DNA of 64,000 nt, from NCBI GenBank assembly GCA_009775355.1, contig VSPN01000008.1:1-64000 (forward strand), in the 5' to 3' direction. Every line of letters starts with the position of its first letter. Position 1 is the first letter of the stretch. The position numbers were made by a program, and so were the translations under genes. Source of the DNA: Muribaculaceae bacterium (GTDB lineage: Bacteria; Bacteroidota; Bacteroidia; Bacteroidales; Muribaculaceae). Below are positions 1 to 9,936 of this stretch, one piece after another. Under the pieces are notes generated by a model. That model was not told where the DNA came from, searched no databases, and worked only from the letters and a program-made list of their open reading frames with translations.

Positions 1-8
1 ACTCTCAC

Positions 9-43
9 AAAAATAGCCGCCCAAAATCCGGACGGCTATTTTT
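9..43. terminator. Bidirectional hairpin terminator
   Basis: Two 11-base arms (9-19 and 33-43) pair perfectly around a 13-base loop. An A-run on one side and a T-run on the other give U-tracts in both directions. It starts just beyond the stop codon of the minus-strand TolC remnant and is its natural terminator. It may also serve a plus-strand gene outside the window. Confidence 0.7.
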
Positions 44-742
44 TTAAGCTATACCTGCTGTCGCGGACGGTTGTACCTTTATATCGTAGTCGTAAACTTC
101 TTTCGAGAGACGGTTGCTCTTGAATTCGGGCAACCAGGCCACAGCTGCGGCAAACACTTCATCTTTCGCAGGAGGGAGTGCAAGAACCTCCTCGTCGGTA
201 AAGCCTGACGACACTATTTCGATCTCGCTGTCGAGTCCGAGCATAAGTATTTTTTTGAGTGCCATCCGGACGGTGGCGAGATTGCTCTCGGCCTGGACGA
301 GTCCGTAGCGGTCCTTGGCCATCTGGCTCTCAATCTGCGCAAGATCAACCGATGACGACCGCCCTGCCTCAGTCAGTTTTGCCGCACGCTCGAACTGGCT
401 TGTGCTCGTCTCAAGAGTACGGGTGGCGATCTCCACTGCCTCTTCCGAATACATTATGTCAAGATATGCCTGAAGTATGGCAAGTTTGAGATTCTTGACC
501 ACATCCTCTCCTGCCAGCAACTGCTGGTCTCGGATAAGTCTGGCTGATTCGAGCCTGTATTTGCGGACGTTGCCTTCCCATACGGTCCATCCGGCATTGA
601 TGCCGTAAGAGCTGTTGTACACATTTGCCTGACTGTTGTTTTCAGGCGATGGGAAATTGGTGAACGAGTGGTTTGTCGAGAAACTCACTTCCGAAAGACA
701 TGCGTCTTTGGCCGACGCTATATCTTCATCGGCAAGAGATAT
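44..742 (-). pseudogene. TolC-family outer-membrane efflux protein remnant
   Basis: The reading frame resembles the first structural repeat of TolC/OprM-type outer-membrane factors: a strand region (NAGWTVWEGN), then long amphipathic helices with the typical 'YLDIMYSEEAVEIATRTLETS' style. It covers roughly what would be residues 50-275 of E. coli TolC. An in-frame TAG at 743-745 closes the frame upstream, so there is no signal peptide. The frame ends at 44, where a full protein would begin its second repeat. Near the end, a few codons between DIKV and PSATAG appear to be missing. The only start is a GTG at 688, in mid-domain. A functional trimeric channel needs both repeats, so I read this as a decayed internal fragment. 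A small real protein starting at 688 is possible but unlikely. Confidence 0.6.
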
Positions 743-743
743 C

Positions 744-778
744 TAAAGCCGGGATTCCACTATGGAATTCCGGCTTTA
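744..778 (-). terminator. Terminator of the nuo-atp operon
   Basis: Two 15-base arms (744-758 and 764-778) pair with one mismatch around a 5-base loop, about 60 bases past the nuoN stop codon. It is the first strong hairpin after the 20-gene operon. The T-tract on the minus strand is short, so termination strength is uncertain. Confidence 0.6.
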
Positions 779-834
779 AATATATATGCTTACGGGGATG
801 TTATGTTCTTATTTTGTAAAAGCTGCTGCCTCTC

Positions 835-2292
835 TTATAAAAGAGCAAGAGCCGAAGCAGACTCCACACAGTACTGATAAATGCCTGAGACAAGACCGAA
901 GAACACAATTCCGCCTACACAAAGCCAGAGCGCGAGACGCTCGCTAAATGCCGAGCGGAAAGACTCGATCCGCGCTTCTCCGCGATTGATCCAGATCGCC
1001 TTTACGACGAGCAGGTAATAGTAGAGAGAAATGATCGTGTTGATAAGAGCTATAAGGACAAGCATGTAGAGAGCCATGCTGTCGGAAGCAGTTACCGATG
1101 TGAAGATAAGAATCTTGCTGAAGAAACCGGCGAACGGCGGGATACCGGCGAGGGAGAACATCGCAAGTGTCATCGCGAACGACAGCCAGGGATTGGTCTT
1201 GTGAAGACCGTCGTAGTCATCCATACCGACCTTGCCGGTCTTATTCTCGATCGCAGAGATTACGGAGAACACTGCGAGGTTGCTGACAACATAGACAAAG
1301 ATGTAGAACATCATTGACCCGAGTCCGAGCGCTGACTCTGTCATGACGCCGAGCATGATGTAGCCGGCCTGCGATATTGATGAGAAAGCCATGAAACGCT
1401 TCATGTTCTTCTGCCGGATCGCGAAGAGGTTGCCGACCGTGATGGTGACAATGATCACTGCATACATCATCCATTCCCAAGCTGCACTGTAAAGTGTGCC
1501 GAATGCCTGCACGAAGATCACGAAGAACGCGAAAGCAGCAGCACCTTTGGAAATGACTGAAAGGTAAGCGGTGATAGCCGTGGGGGCACCCTGATAGACA
1601 TCTGCTGTCCAAAGATGGAACGGAACGAGCGAAAGCTTGAAACCGATACCCGCTATCATGAACGCCAACGCGCATATGAGAAGTCCTGGGGTTGTGCCGA
1701 CAGAAAGTTCCGCACGGATATCATCGAAATAGAGAGAACCTCCTGAGAATGCATATACGAATGAAAGCCCGGTCATCAGTATTGCCGACGAGAACACCGC
1801 CGTCAGAATATATTTGACTGCAGCCTCGTGGCTCTCATAGTGTTTCTTGTTGAACGCCACCATTGCGGCGAGAGGCAGCGATGCCGACTCAAGACCGATG
1901 ATGAAGATAAGGAAATGACGTGCCGATATCATAAGATACATGCCGAAAAGCGTCACGAGCAGTAACTCGTAGAACTCTCCTTTGCGTATAGCCACCTCGT
2001 CGCTCTCTGTCCACTTCGCAGACTGGAGCAACACGATGAATACACCGACGTTAAGGATTGCTTTCATTGCCTTGCATGCGCTATCGTCGACATACATACC
2101 GCCGAAGACAGTCTCGCCGCAAGAGGGTATCAACCATATAGCGACGGTAGCGAGGCCGAACAGTACAGTTGTGACGGGAGTGAGCAGTTTCTTGCCTCCT
2201 TCATTCGAGAATGTGTCGAAAAGGAACACAATGAAGAACAGTCCCAGAATTATGAGTTCGGGCAACATCGCCCCAAATTGTGAATAATCCAT
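835..2292 (-). CDS. nuoN: NADH-quinone oxidoreductase subunit N
   Basis: One of the three antiporter-like, proton-pumping membrane subunits of complex I. The 485 residues match the usual length and form about 14 membrane segments. The expected polar axis is visible: a Glu in the GLESASLP segment (TM5), a Lys in GFKLSLVPFH (TM7) and a Lys in VISKGAAAF (TM8). It is the last gene of the nuo-atp operon, 46 bases after nuoM, and is followed by a hairpin at 744-778. Confidence 0.96.
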   Translation of the reverse strand: MDYSQFGAMLPELIILGLFFIVFLFDTFSNEGGKKLLTPVTTVLFGLATVAIWLIPSCGETVFGGMYVDDSACKAMKAILNVGVFIVLLQSAKWTESDEVAIRKGEFYELLLVTLFGMYLMISARHFLIFIIGLESASLPLAAMVAFNKKHYESHEAAVKYILTAVFSSAILMTGLSFVYAFSGGSLYFDDIRAELSVGTTPGLLICALAFMIAGIGFKLSLVPFHLWTADVYQGAPTAITAYLSVISKGAAAFAFFVIFVQAFGTLYSAAWEWMMYAVIIVTITVGNLFAIRQKNMKRFMAFSSISQAGYIMLGVMTESALGLGSMMFYIFVYVVSNLAVFSVISAIENKTGKVGMDDYDGLHKTNPWLSFAMTLAMFSLAGIPPFAGFFSKILIFTSVTASDSMALYMLVLIALINTIISLYYYLLVVKAIWINRGEARIESFRSAFSERLALWLCVGGIVFFGLVSGIYQYCVESASALALL

Positions 2293-2338
2293 TGTATGAA
2301 GTTGTTCTTGTTGTTTCTATTGTGATGGATGCCGATGG

Positions 2339-3853
2339 TCAGATCGCCATGTTCAGCGCGTTGATGATCGGAGTGAAACTGTCTTGTATGGTCTCGTTGA
2401 TCCAGTTGGGGAAGAAACCTATGCCGGCAAGACAGACAATCAGGGTCGCGGTCGAGAATCGCTCCCACCAAGTGGCGTCTGTAAGCGTGAGATGATGGTC
2501 ATCCTGTACAGGTCCGAGGATAAGCTTGCCCACAACCCGGAGGATATAGACTGCAGTGATGACGATCGCGCATGTGGCTGCTATTACAAACACACGGTGG
2601 AACATGTCGCCGTTCTCAAATGCACCGAAGAAGATTGTCATCTCGGCTACGAATCCCGACATGCCGGGGAGACCGAGTGAAGCGAAACCGGCTATCATGT
2701 AGCATACACCCAGATAAGGCATGATCTTCATGAGACCTCCCATCTGACGGATGTCGCGTGTGTGTGTGCGACCGTAGATCATACCGATCAGCGCAAAGAA
2801 GAGAGCTGTCATCAGACCGTGGCTGAGCATCTGAAGGATACCGCCGGTCATGGCAGTGCGGTTGAGCATGAGGATTGCGAAAAGCACCATGCCGCAGTGC
2901 GACACTGATGAGTATGCGTTGATATACTTGAGGTCAGTCTGTACGCATGCCGAGAATGCACCGTATACTATAGAGATACCCGTCAGGATAATGAATATCC
3001 ATGCAAGTTCCTGCGCTGCGGAAGGGAGCAGGTAGATGGCGATACGGAAACATCCGTAACCTCCGAGCTTCATAAGCACACCGGCGTGAAGCATCGAAAC
3101 TGCGGTCGGCGCACACGCATGACCATCGGGACTCCATGTGTGGAACGGGAACATAGCTCCGAGAACACCGAAGCCGACAAATGTGAAGCAGAACAGAAGA
3201 TTCTGCCATGAAGGCGCGATGGCATTGTTTTGCGCGATCTCAAGGATGTTCCATGTAGGCACTCCGCCGGCGGGCACACTGTGCCAGTAGATGCCGAGAA
3301 GACCGAGCATCAGGAACGCCGAACCGCCCATCAGCATCAGCGTCAGCTTCATTGCAGAATACTCCTTGCGGCCTGTTCCCCAGACACCGATCAGAAGATA
3401 CATCGGGATAAGAGCCACCTCGTAGAACATGAACATGGTGAACATGTCGATAGAGATGAAGAATCCGAACACTCCGGTTGAAAGGAGAGCGAACCAGAGG
3501 AAGAAATTCTTGGGAAGCGGATCGATTTTCCATGACGCGAATGTACCGGCGAATACGATGATGGCCGAAAGCAGGAGCATCAGGACAGATATTCCGTCTA
3601 CGCCGACAGCAAGATGTATGTTGAGAGGCTCATACCACATCCAGCTTCCGGTGAAGAGCATTTCAGACGTGTCACCTGCTGCACGCATGTCGAGGAACTC
3701 ACACACAAGCCATATGGCCATGCCGAGAAGTACGGTCGAGCATACCACCATCACCGTGCGGATGGCTTTCATATTGCTGTTGCCGCAACATGCAAGCCCG
3801 GCCATCATGATGACGGGAACTATTACAAACCAGATTAAGAAATTTGAAAACAT
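2339..3853 (-). CDS. nuoM: NADH-quinone oxidoreductase subunit M
   Basis: Antiporter-like, proton-pumping subunit of the complex I membrane arm; 504 residues, about 14 membrane segments. The TM5 glutamate is present (Glu145 in MFYEVALIP), as is the TM8 lysine (VLMKLGGYG). The TM7 position that is Lys in E. coli NuoM (Lys234, in AVKMPVVPLH) aligns here with Leu231, in GVLGAMFPFHTW. NuoL and NuoN in this window keep their TM7 lysines. Intergenic gaps are 28 bases to nuoL and 46 to nuoN, consistent with co-transcription. Confidence 0.96.
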   Translation of the reverse strand: MFSNFLIWFVIVPVIMMAGLACCGNSNMKAIRTVMVVCSTVLLGMAIWLVCEFLDMRAAGDTSEMLFTGSWMWYEPLNIHLAVGVDGISVLMLLLSAIIVFAGTFASWKIDPLPKNFFLWFALLSTGVFGFFISIDMFTMFMFYEVALIPMYLLIGVWGTGRKEYSAMKLTLMLMGGSAFLMLGLLGIYWHSVPAGGVPTWNILEIAQNNAIAPSWQNLLFCFTFVGFGVLGAMFPFHTWSPDGHACAPTAVSMLHAGVLMKLGGYGCFRIAIYLLPSAAQELAWIFIILTGISIVYGAFSACVQTDLKYINAYSSVSHCGMVLFAILMLNRTAMTGGILQMLSHGLMTALFFALIGMIYGRTHTRDIRQMGGLMKIMPYLGVCYMIAGFASLGLPGMSGFVAEMTIFFGAFENGDMFHRVFVIAATCAIVITAVYILRVVGKLILGPVQDDHHLTLTDATWWERFSTATLIVCLAGIGFFPNWINETIQDSFTPIINALNMAI

Positions 3854-3881
3854 AATCTAAAATATTTTGCGACAATTACAA

Positions 3882-5867
3882 TTAGAGGATACAGATCCAT
3901 GTCACGGCTGCAAGAAGGACAGCACCGATGAAGTACCAGATGACATATGTCTGGATGCTTCCGCTCTGCATGCCCTTGATTCTTACAGAACACCACTGGG
4001 TAACGGTTGCCATGGCATCCATGGTGCCGTCGATGATGTGACGGTCAAACCAGGCGATTCCGCGGCAGATAATGTTGAAGATGAAACGGTGAGTGACGAA
4101 CTGGTAGATCTCATCCCAGTAGAAACGGCGGTTGGCAGCAGTCCAGAGACCGGGCCATAGATTCTTGATCTTCGAGGGGAGCGGATTCTTCTTGGCATAC
4201 ATCACTGTGGCCAGAGCAATCGCAGCGACTGCGACTGTAAGAGAAGTTGCGGCTACCGACGTCTCAATGTGGATATGATAGGGCTCGCCGTTGAATGTCA
4301 CGAACTCACCGAAGGGAATGAATCCGGCCACGCAGCTTACAAGAGCGAGAAGAATCAGAGGCAGAGACATCTGCCAGGGCGCGTCATGAGGCTTGTGTCC
4401 GCTCTCACGGTATTTGGGATTCTCTTCCCACCAGAACACCATGTAGTACATGCGGAACATGTAGAAGGCTGTAAGACCTGCCACCATTGTCATCCAGGCT
4501 CCCCAGAACCAGTGGCGACTGAACATGGCTGCAAGCATCTCGTCTTTCGAGAAGAAGCCCGAGAAAGGCCATATGCCGGCGATTGCAAGACAGCCGATAA
4601 GGAACGTGATGTGACAGATCGGCATATATTTGCGAAGACCGCCCATCTCGGTGTAGTTGTTGGAGTGGACAGCATGTATAAGACAGCCGGCACCGAGGAA
4701 GAGAAGGGCCTTGAACATGGCATGTGTGAACAGATGGAACATGCCGGCCATATATCCGAGTCCCGAGTAGTGCACACCCTCCACAGGTTCGTTGTATGCG
4801 CATCCGAGAGCCACCATCATGAATGCGATCTGCGAAATTGTCGAGAACGCAAGGATTCGCTTGATATCGATCTGAGCGCATGCCACTACCGCTGCATAGA
4901 AAGCAGTGATTGCTCCAACGACAGTAATGAAAGTGAGCGAATCGGGCACGATGCAGAACACCGGGAAGAATCGAGCCACAAGATATACACCTGCAACAAC
5001 CATGGTAGCAGCGTGAATGAGTGCCGACACGGGCGTCGGGCCCTCCATCGCATCGGGAAGCCAGATGTGCAGAGGCATCATGGCCGATTTACCCATACCT
5101 CCGACAAAGATGAAAATCATCGCCCATGTCAGAACAGAACCGCCCATGAAAGTCGCACCTACTGTAGAGGCAAGAACGCTTCCGGGGTTTGAGTTGAGCA
5201 TAAGGAAATTGAACGCAGACGCGCCGCCGAGAGGACCGTCAACCGGAGTATGCGACACATAATATGAGAGCACCAGAATGCCGATCAGCATGAAAAGGTC
5301 GGCAAAACGGGTCACGATAAACGCCTTCTTTGACGCAGCCACTGCCGAAGGCAACTTATAGAAGAAGCCGATAAGCAGATAGGAAGACACACCCACAAGC
5401 TCCCAGAAAATATACATCTGGAAAATGTTGGTGGCTACCACAAGGCCGAGCATTGAGAAAGTGAAGAGAGAAAGGAATGCGTAATAGCGCTGGAATCCGG
5501 GCTCATGCTCCATATAACCCCAACTGTAAAGATGCACCATGAAAGAGATCGTGGTTATCACCACAAGCATCATGGCGCATATGGGATCGAGGAGGAAACC
5601 TATATTGACGACCATGCGTTCGGTAAACGCAAGCCAAGTCACATCAAAGATCTGCACCTGCTGGCGCACGCCGTCAAGAATGAAAGCAGCATCGCCTGAA
5701 AAGAAATAAGTGAAGGCCACAATATAGGCGAGCACAGCAAGCGTGCCATTGGCACATATGCCGAGCACACCGGCAAGCTTACGGCTCATCTTCACACCGC
5801 CGATTCCCAGGATGAGAAACATCGCGAAAGGAATGGCAAGGATCAAAATTGGAAGAGTTGTGCCCAT
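3882..5867 (-). CDS. nuoL: NADH-quinone oxidoreductase subunit L
   Basis: Distal antiporter-like subunit of the complex I membrane arm. At 661 residues it has the extra C-terminal length expected for NuoL, whose last helices include the lateral helix lying along the membrane arm. Key residues are visible: Glu in WELVGVSSYLL (TM5), Lys in GMGKSAMMPLH (TM7) and His/Lys positions further on. Only two bases separate it from nuoK, so translational coupling is likely. Confidence 0.97.
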   Translation of the reverse strand: MGTTLPILILAIPFAMFLILGIGGVKMSRKLAGVLGICANGTLAVLAYIVAFTYFFSGDAAFILDGVRQQVQIFDVTWLAFTERMVVNIGFLLDPICAMMLVVITTISFMVHLYSWGYMEHEPGFQRYYAFLSLFTFSMLGLVVATNIFQMYIFWELVGVSSYLLIGFFYKLPSAVAASKKAFIVTRFADLFMLIGILVLSYYVSHTPVDGPLGGASAFNFLMLNSNPGSVLASTVGATFMGGSVLTWAMIFIFVGGMGKSAMMPLHIWLPDAMEGPTPVSALIHAATMVVAGVYLVARFFPVFCIVPDSLTFITVVGAITAFYAAVVACAQIDIKRILAFSTISQIAFMMVALGCAYNEPVEGVHYSGLGYMAGMFHLFTHAMFKALLFLGAGCLIHAVHSNNYTEMGGLRKYMPICHITFLIGCLAIAGIWPFSGFFSKDEMLAAMFSRHWFWGAWMTMVAGLTAFYMFRMYYMVFWWEENPKYRESGHKPHDAPWQMSLPLILLALVSCVAGFIPFGEFVTFNGEPYHIHIETSVAATSLTVAVAAIALATVMYAKKNPLPSKIKNLWPGLWTAANRRFYWDEIYQFVTHRFIFNIICRGIAWFDRHIIDGTMDAMATVTQWCSVRIKGMQSGSIQTYVIWYFIGAVLLAAVTWICIL

Positions 5868-5869
5868 AC

Positions 5870-6181
5870 TTAGAATTTCATTTGTTTTACGGAGTTAATA
5901 TCAGTGTTTCCGACGGCACGATAGATATTGATGATTATCGCGATGGCGATAGCGGTCTCAGCCGCCGCAATGGCTATTGCAAACAGAGTGAATACCATAC
6001 CCTCCATCGAACCGGGGAAAAGAAAACGATTGAACACCACGAAATTAAGATCGGCGGAGTTCAACATCAGCTCAAGCGAGATCAGGAGTGCGATCATATT
6101 CTTGCGGGTACAGAACCCGTAGACACCGGCCGCAAACATGATGACGCTCGGCACGAGATACCATAACATTGTCAAGTCCAT
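5870..6181 (-). CDS. nuoK: NADH-quinone oxidoreductase subunit K
   Basis: Small membrane subunit of complex I, 103 residues with three membrane helices. The two buried carboxylates of the proton path are visible as Glu in LISLELMLNSADLNF and Glu in AAAETAIAIAI. The length is standard. It lies between nuoJ (12 bases) and nuoL (2 bases) in the conserved J-K-L-M-N order. Confidence 0.96.
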   Translation of the reverse strand: MDLTMLWYLVPSVIMFAAGVYGFCTRKNMIALLISLELMLNSADLNFVVFNRFLFPGSMEGMVFTLFAIAIAAAETAIAIAIIINIYRAVGNTDINSVKQMKF

Positions 6182-6193
6182 AGTATGTGCGGA

Positions 6194-6721
6194 TTATCTT
6201 TTGCGGGCCACTGTGACACCGCCGATTATACATGCAAGAAGAAGAACACTTATAGCCTCAAACGGGAGAAGATACTGGAATCTGTCGGTACCGACAAACG
6301 CCTTTCCGATCGTAGCCATGTCGATGCTCATGCCCGACTCAATACACTCCGACAGCGAGAGGCCGTCGACAAGAGGCATGAAGAAAAGGGCAAGAAGCAG
6401 CAGGACAAGACCGCTGAAAGAAAGTCCGATTCCGAGCGCGCGGCGGTGCGAGGCAAGAAGCGGGGCCTTGTCATCGGGTCGCCGGGTCAGCAGAATCGAG
6501 AATACGAACAGCACCATGATGCCGCCTGCATAGACAGCGATCTGCACTGCGCCGAGGAACTGATAGCCGAGCTGAAAGTAGAAGACGGCTGTTCCTATCA
6601 GCACAAAAAGCAGATATGTAGCTGCACGAAGAATCTTGCGGGAGGTTACGGTCATCACCGAGAAGACAGCGATGCACAACGCCACCACAAAATAAAGAAT
6701 AATATTCGCTACTGAATCCAT
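6194..6721 (-). CDS. nuoJ: NADH-quinone oxidoreductase subunit J
   Basis: Membrane subunit of complex I with five predicted helices, 175 residues. The conserved TM3 stretch with VQIAVYAGGIMVLFVF is present; its pi-bulge region is linked to coupling between quinone chemistry and proton transfer. It sits 52 bases after nuoI and 12 before nuoK. Confidence 0.95.
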   Translation of the reverse strand: MDSVANIILYFVVALCIAVFSVMTVTSRKILRAATYLLFVLIGTAVFYFQLGYQFLGAVQIAVYAGGIMVLFVFSILLTRRPDDKAPLLASHRRALGIGLSFSGLVLLLLALFFMPLVDGLSLSECIESGMSIDMATIGKAFVGTDRFQYLLPFEAISVLLLACIIGGVTVARKR

Positions 6722-6773
6722 TATGTTGTAGATGTTGTTTTAATTCGAAAGTTAAGACCAGACAAGCTTCGGA

Positions 6774-7406
6774 TCACTTGTCTGAATTTACCGGAGTTCC
6801 GGCAGATGCGGCAGCTTCTCCTGCCTCTTTGGCGGCAGCCTCGGCTGCTCTCTGCGCCTTGATGGCGGCGGCTTTCCTGAGAGCCTCGGCTTTGATTGCA
6901 GCAAGCTTATCAGGATCCATCGCTGGTTTTACCGGAGCCGTAGGCTCACCTTCTGGTTCCGGACGGTAGTTGAGCTGCTTTACAAGTTTGTCACGCTCGA
7001 ACACAGCCTGTTCGAAATCGTTTGAGAATTCAAGAGCATCCTGCGGACAAGTAGTCACACAGAGCATGCAGAAAGTGCAGCTTCCAAGATCATAAAGATA
7101 CTTGTCAAGCTTGCGTTTCTTTTTACCGTCGGGCAATTCGACCATTTTTGTCTCGAGCCTGATCGTGCCGTTCGGACAATTCATCTGACAGATGCCGCAG
7201 GCTATACACTTGTGTCGTCCCTCGGCATCATATTTAAGTGTGAGCTCGGCTCTGAATCTGTCGGCAATCTGAAGAGTCTTTCTGTTTTCGGGATACTGCT
7301 CGGTTATTTTCGGAGTGACGAACTCACGTCCGGTCACTCCCATTCCGGCAACGAGGCTCCTTACACCCTCGCCTACTGACTTGAAATATTCTTTTATACT
7401 GCTCAT
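6774..7406 (-). CDS. nuoI: NADH-quinone oxidoreductase subunit I (2x[4Fe-4S]) with Ala/Lys-rich tail
   Basis: Ferredoxin-like subunit that carries clusters N6a and N6b towards NuoB. Two complete CxxCxxCxxxCP motifs are present: Cys67, 70, 73, 77 and Cys110, 113, 116, 120. The core ends near residue 150. Residues about 150-210 are low-complexity and rich in Ala, Lys and Glu, predicted helical, and much longer than the tail of E. coli NuoI (180 residues in total). The start lies 31 bases after the atpG stop, so this half of complex I is fused to the ATP synthase genes transcriptionally. Confidence 0.96.
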   Translation of the reverse strand: MSSIKEYFKSVGEGVRSLVAGMGVTGREFVTPKITEQYPENRKTLQIADRFRAELTLKYDAEGRHKCIACGICQMNCPNGTIRLETKMVELPDGKKKRKLDKYLYDLGSCTFCMLCVTTCPQDALEFSNDFEQAVFERDKLVKQLNYRPEPEGEPTAPVKPAMDPDKLAAIKAEALRKAAAIKAQRAAEAAAKEAGEAAASAGTPVNSDK

Positions 7407-7437
7407 TAATTATATCTTTCTGAAGATTGTTATCTGT

Positions 7438-8325
7438 TTATCTTTCCACCTGTCCTCCGAGAATATCAAGGAGCTCGGTGGTGATGCTCTGCTGACGGAG
7501 TTTGTTGTATTCGAGCTGCAGATCCTCAAGAAGCTTCTTGGCATTGTCATTGGCGCTCTGCATTGCCATGACACGCGCCGCCTGCTCGGAACTTCTGTTC
7601 TCGATGGTTATCTCCTGCATGGTCGACAGCACAAACATCGGTAGAACCTCGTTGAATATGCTGTTGGCGTCGGGTTCAAATATATACAGCTGATTGTCGC
7701 CCGTCTCCGTTGACTCTCCGACAATGGATTTTTCGGAGACGGGGAACAGTGTGTCATTGGTCAGCACCTGACGGCTCATAGACCTGTAGTTCATATACAC
7801 CACATCGATCCGGTCGAGTTCACCAGATGCAAAACGGTCACGCAGACTGTGAGTGAACCCATTGACCTTGGAAGCCGACATCTTGCTGTCGATGCCCTCG
7901 GAGACAACCACTGTCAGCTTAGGATCGCGAAGCCGGCGAACCGCCTTCTCAATCTTCTTCCCTACAGGAAAGACCTCGATCTCGACATCATCTCCATATT
8001 CAGACCGCAAGCTGTCAACCCGGATCATGAATCCTTTGAGAATATTGATGTTATAGGCACCGCAAAGACCGTCATCGGATCCGAACACAACCATGCCTAC
8101 ACGTTTCACTTCACGGATACGTATCAGAGGCGAATCAAATTCCGTATCAGTGGCCAGAATGTGCCCCATGATCGAACGGAGCTTATCCTTGAAAGGCTGA
8201 AGTCTGCGCAAGGCCTGTTCGTTCTGGTGCACCTTGGCCGATGAAATCATTTTCATCGCGCCGGTGATCTTCTCCGTGGAAGCCACCGACCCGATTCTTG
8301 TCTTAAGTTCTCTTAGCGTTGCCAT
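7438..8325 (-). CDS. atpG: F-type ATP synthase gamma subunit
   Basis: Central rotor shaft of F1. 295 residues, standard for the family. The N-terminal helix (RELKTRIGSVASTEKITGAMKMISSAK) and C-terminal helix (NDNAKKLLEDLQLEYNKLRQ) form the coiled coil inside the alpha3beta3 ring. The middle holds the Rossmann-like globular domain. It is the last atp gene, 26 bases after atpA and 31 before nuoI. Confidence 0.97.
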   Translation of the reverse strand: MATLRELKTRIGSVASTEKITGAMKMISSAKVHQNEQALRRLQPFKDKLRSIMGHILATDTEFDSPLIRIREVKRVGMVVFGSDDGLCGAYNINILKGFMIRVDSLRSEYGDDVEIEVFPVGKKIEKAVRRLRDPKLTVVVSEGIDSKMSASKVNGFTHSLRDRFASGELDRIDVVYMNYRSMSRQVLTNDTLFPVSEKSIVGESTETGDNQLYIFEPDANSIFNEVLPMFVLSTMQEITIENRSSEQAARVMAMQSANDNAKKLLEDLQLEYNKLRQQSITTELLDILGGQVER

Positions 8326-8351
8326 TATTGTCAGTCGAGATTCTTATGTGT

Positions 8352-9932
8352 TTACTCTGCAGTAATTCCCGCAGCGACCTCGCGGGCGACAGCGGTAAGT
8401 TTCTCCTCAACCTCGGGAGTAAGCTTGCCCGAACGGAGCACATCGAGCACATCCTGCTGGTTTCTGAGTTTGAGCGTCTGGATCAGCTGCTGCTCGAAAT
8501 CCTTGACTTTATCGATGGGCACATTCTCAAGCAGACCGTTGACTCCGCAATAAATGATAGCCACCTCGTTTTCGACGGACCACGGATGATACTGCGGCTG
8601 GACAAGAATCTGCTGGTTCTTGCGACCACGGTCGATCACTCCTGCAGTCACAGGGTCGATATCACCTCCGAATTTTGTAAACGATTCAAGTTCCCGGAAC
8701 TGAGCCTGAGCGATCTTGAGCGTACCGGCCACCTTCTTCATACACTTGATCTGGGCGTTACCGCCTACACGCGACACCGAGATTCCGACGTTGATGGCAG
8801 GACGGATACCCTGATTGAAAAGAGCTGTCTCAAGGAAGATCTGACCATCGGTGATAGAGATCACGTTGGTCGGGATGTAAGCAGACACGTCGCCAGCCTG
8901 GGTCTCGATAATCGGGAGTGCTGTCAGAGAACCGCCACCCTTCACCATCGGTTTCAGAGCCTCGGGAAGGTCATTCATGGACTCTGCCACCTTCTGGTCT
9001 GCGATAATTTTGGCAGCACGTTCAAGAAGACGTGAGTGCAGGTAGAAAATGTCACCGGGATACGCCTCGCGGCCAGAGGGGCGCTTGAGGATAAGCGAGA
9101 TCTCGCGATATGCCACAGCCTGCTTCGACAGGTCATCATAAACAATAAGAGCGTCACGGCCTGAATCGCGGAAATACTCGCCGATTGCCACACCGGCAAA
9201 CGGCGCATAATAGCGCATGGATGCTGAATCCGAAGCATTGGCCGCGACAACCACAGTATAAGGCATTGCGCCATACTTCTCGAGGGTATGCACGATGGAG
9301 GCGACAGTCGAAGCTTTCTGACCGATCGCCACATAGATGCAATATACAGGTTTACCCTTCTCGTAATTCTCTTTCTGGTTGATTATTGTATCGATCGCGA
9401 TGGCGGTTTTTCCGACCTGACGGTCACCGATAATAAGCTCGCGCTGACCGCGACCGATGGGAATCATGGCATCGACAGCCTTTATACCGGTCTGAAGAGG
9501 CTGGTTGACAGGCTGACGGAAAATAACGCCCGGAGCCTTACGCTCAAGAGGGAGTCTGATACGCTCGCCCTCGATCGGACCGCGCCCGTCGATAGGCTCG
9601 CCAAGCATATTGATCACTCGACCCAACATGCCTTCGCCTACAGGAATAGAAGCAACTTCTCCCGTACGCTTCACCGACATGTTTTCTGTGATTGAATTAA
9701 CTTTATCGAGCAACACCACGCCGACGTTGCTTTCCTCAAGGTTGAGCGCGACGCCCATTGCGCCGTTCTCAAACTCGACGAGCTCGTTGCTTCTGACGTT
9801 CTCAAGGCCGTATACGTGAGCCACGCCGTCACCGACGCTGAGCACAGTGCCGACCTCTTCAAACTTCACTTTTGAATTGACATTTTCGAGCTCCTGCTTT
9901 AAAACATCTGATATTTCGCTGGGATTAAGCAT
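8352..9932 (-). CDS. atpA: F-type ATP synthase alpha subunit
   Basis: Regulatory (non-catalytic) nucleotide-binding subunit of F1; 526 residues. The Walker A motif GDRQVGKT lies at residues 169-176, and the family signature [14 protein letters not shown] is present further on. The N-terminal barrel, central nucleotide-binding domain and C-terminal helical domain all appear complete. It starts four bases after atpH, and atpG follows 26 bases later. Confidence 0.98.
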   Translation of the reverse strand: MLNPSEISDVLKQELENVNSKVKFEEVGTVLSVGDGVAHVYGLENVRSNELVEFENGAMGVALNLEESNVGVVLLDKVNSITENMSVKRTGEVASIPVGEGMLGRVINMLGEPIDGRGPIEGERIRLPLERKAPGVIFRQPVNQPLQTGIKAVDAMIPIGRGQRELIIGDRQVGKTAIAIDTIINQKENYEKGKPVYCIYVAIGQKASTVASIVHTLEKYGAMPYTVVVAANASDSASMRYYAPFAGVAIGEYFRDSGRDALIVYDDLSKQAVAYREISLILKRPSGREAYPGDIFYLHSRLLERAAKIIADQKVAESMNDLPEALKPMVKGGGSLTALPIIETQAGDVSAYIPTNVISITDGQIFLETALFNQGIRPAINVGISVSRVGGNAQIKCMKKVAGTLKIAQAQFRELESFTKFGGDIDPVTAGVIDRGRKNQQILVQPQYHPWSVENEVAIIYCGVNGLLENVPIDKVKDFEQQLIQTLKLRNQQDVLDVLRSGKLTPEVEEKLTAVAREVAAGITAE

Positions 9933-9936
9933 CTTC

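Noticed and set aside
4269..5192. 307-codon open frame on the plus strand
   Set aside because: Lies entirely antisense within nuoL and gives a low-complexity His/Glu-rich product; it is a shadow of the real gene.
7406..7438. Possible separate promoter for nuoI-N
   Set aside because: The 31-base gap has no TAnnTTTG box and is too short for a promoter and leader.
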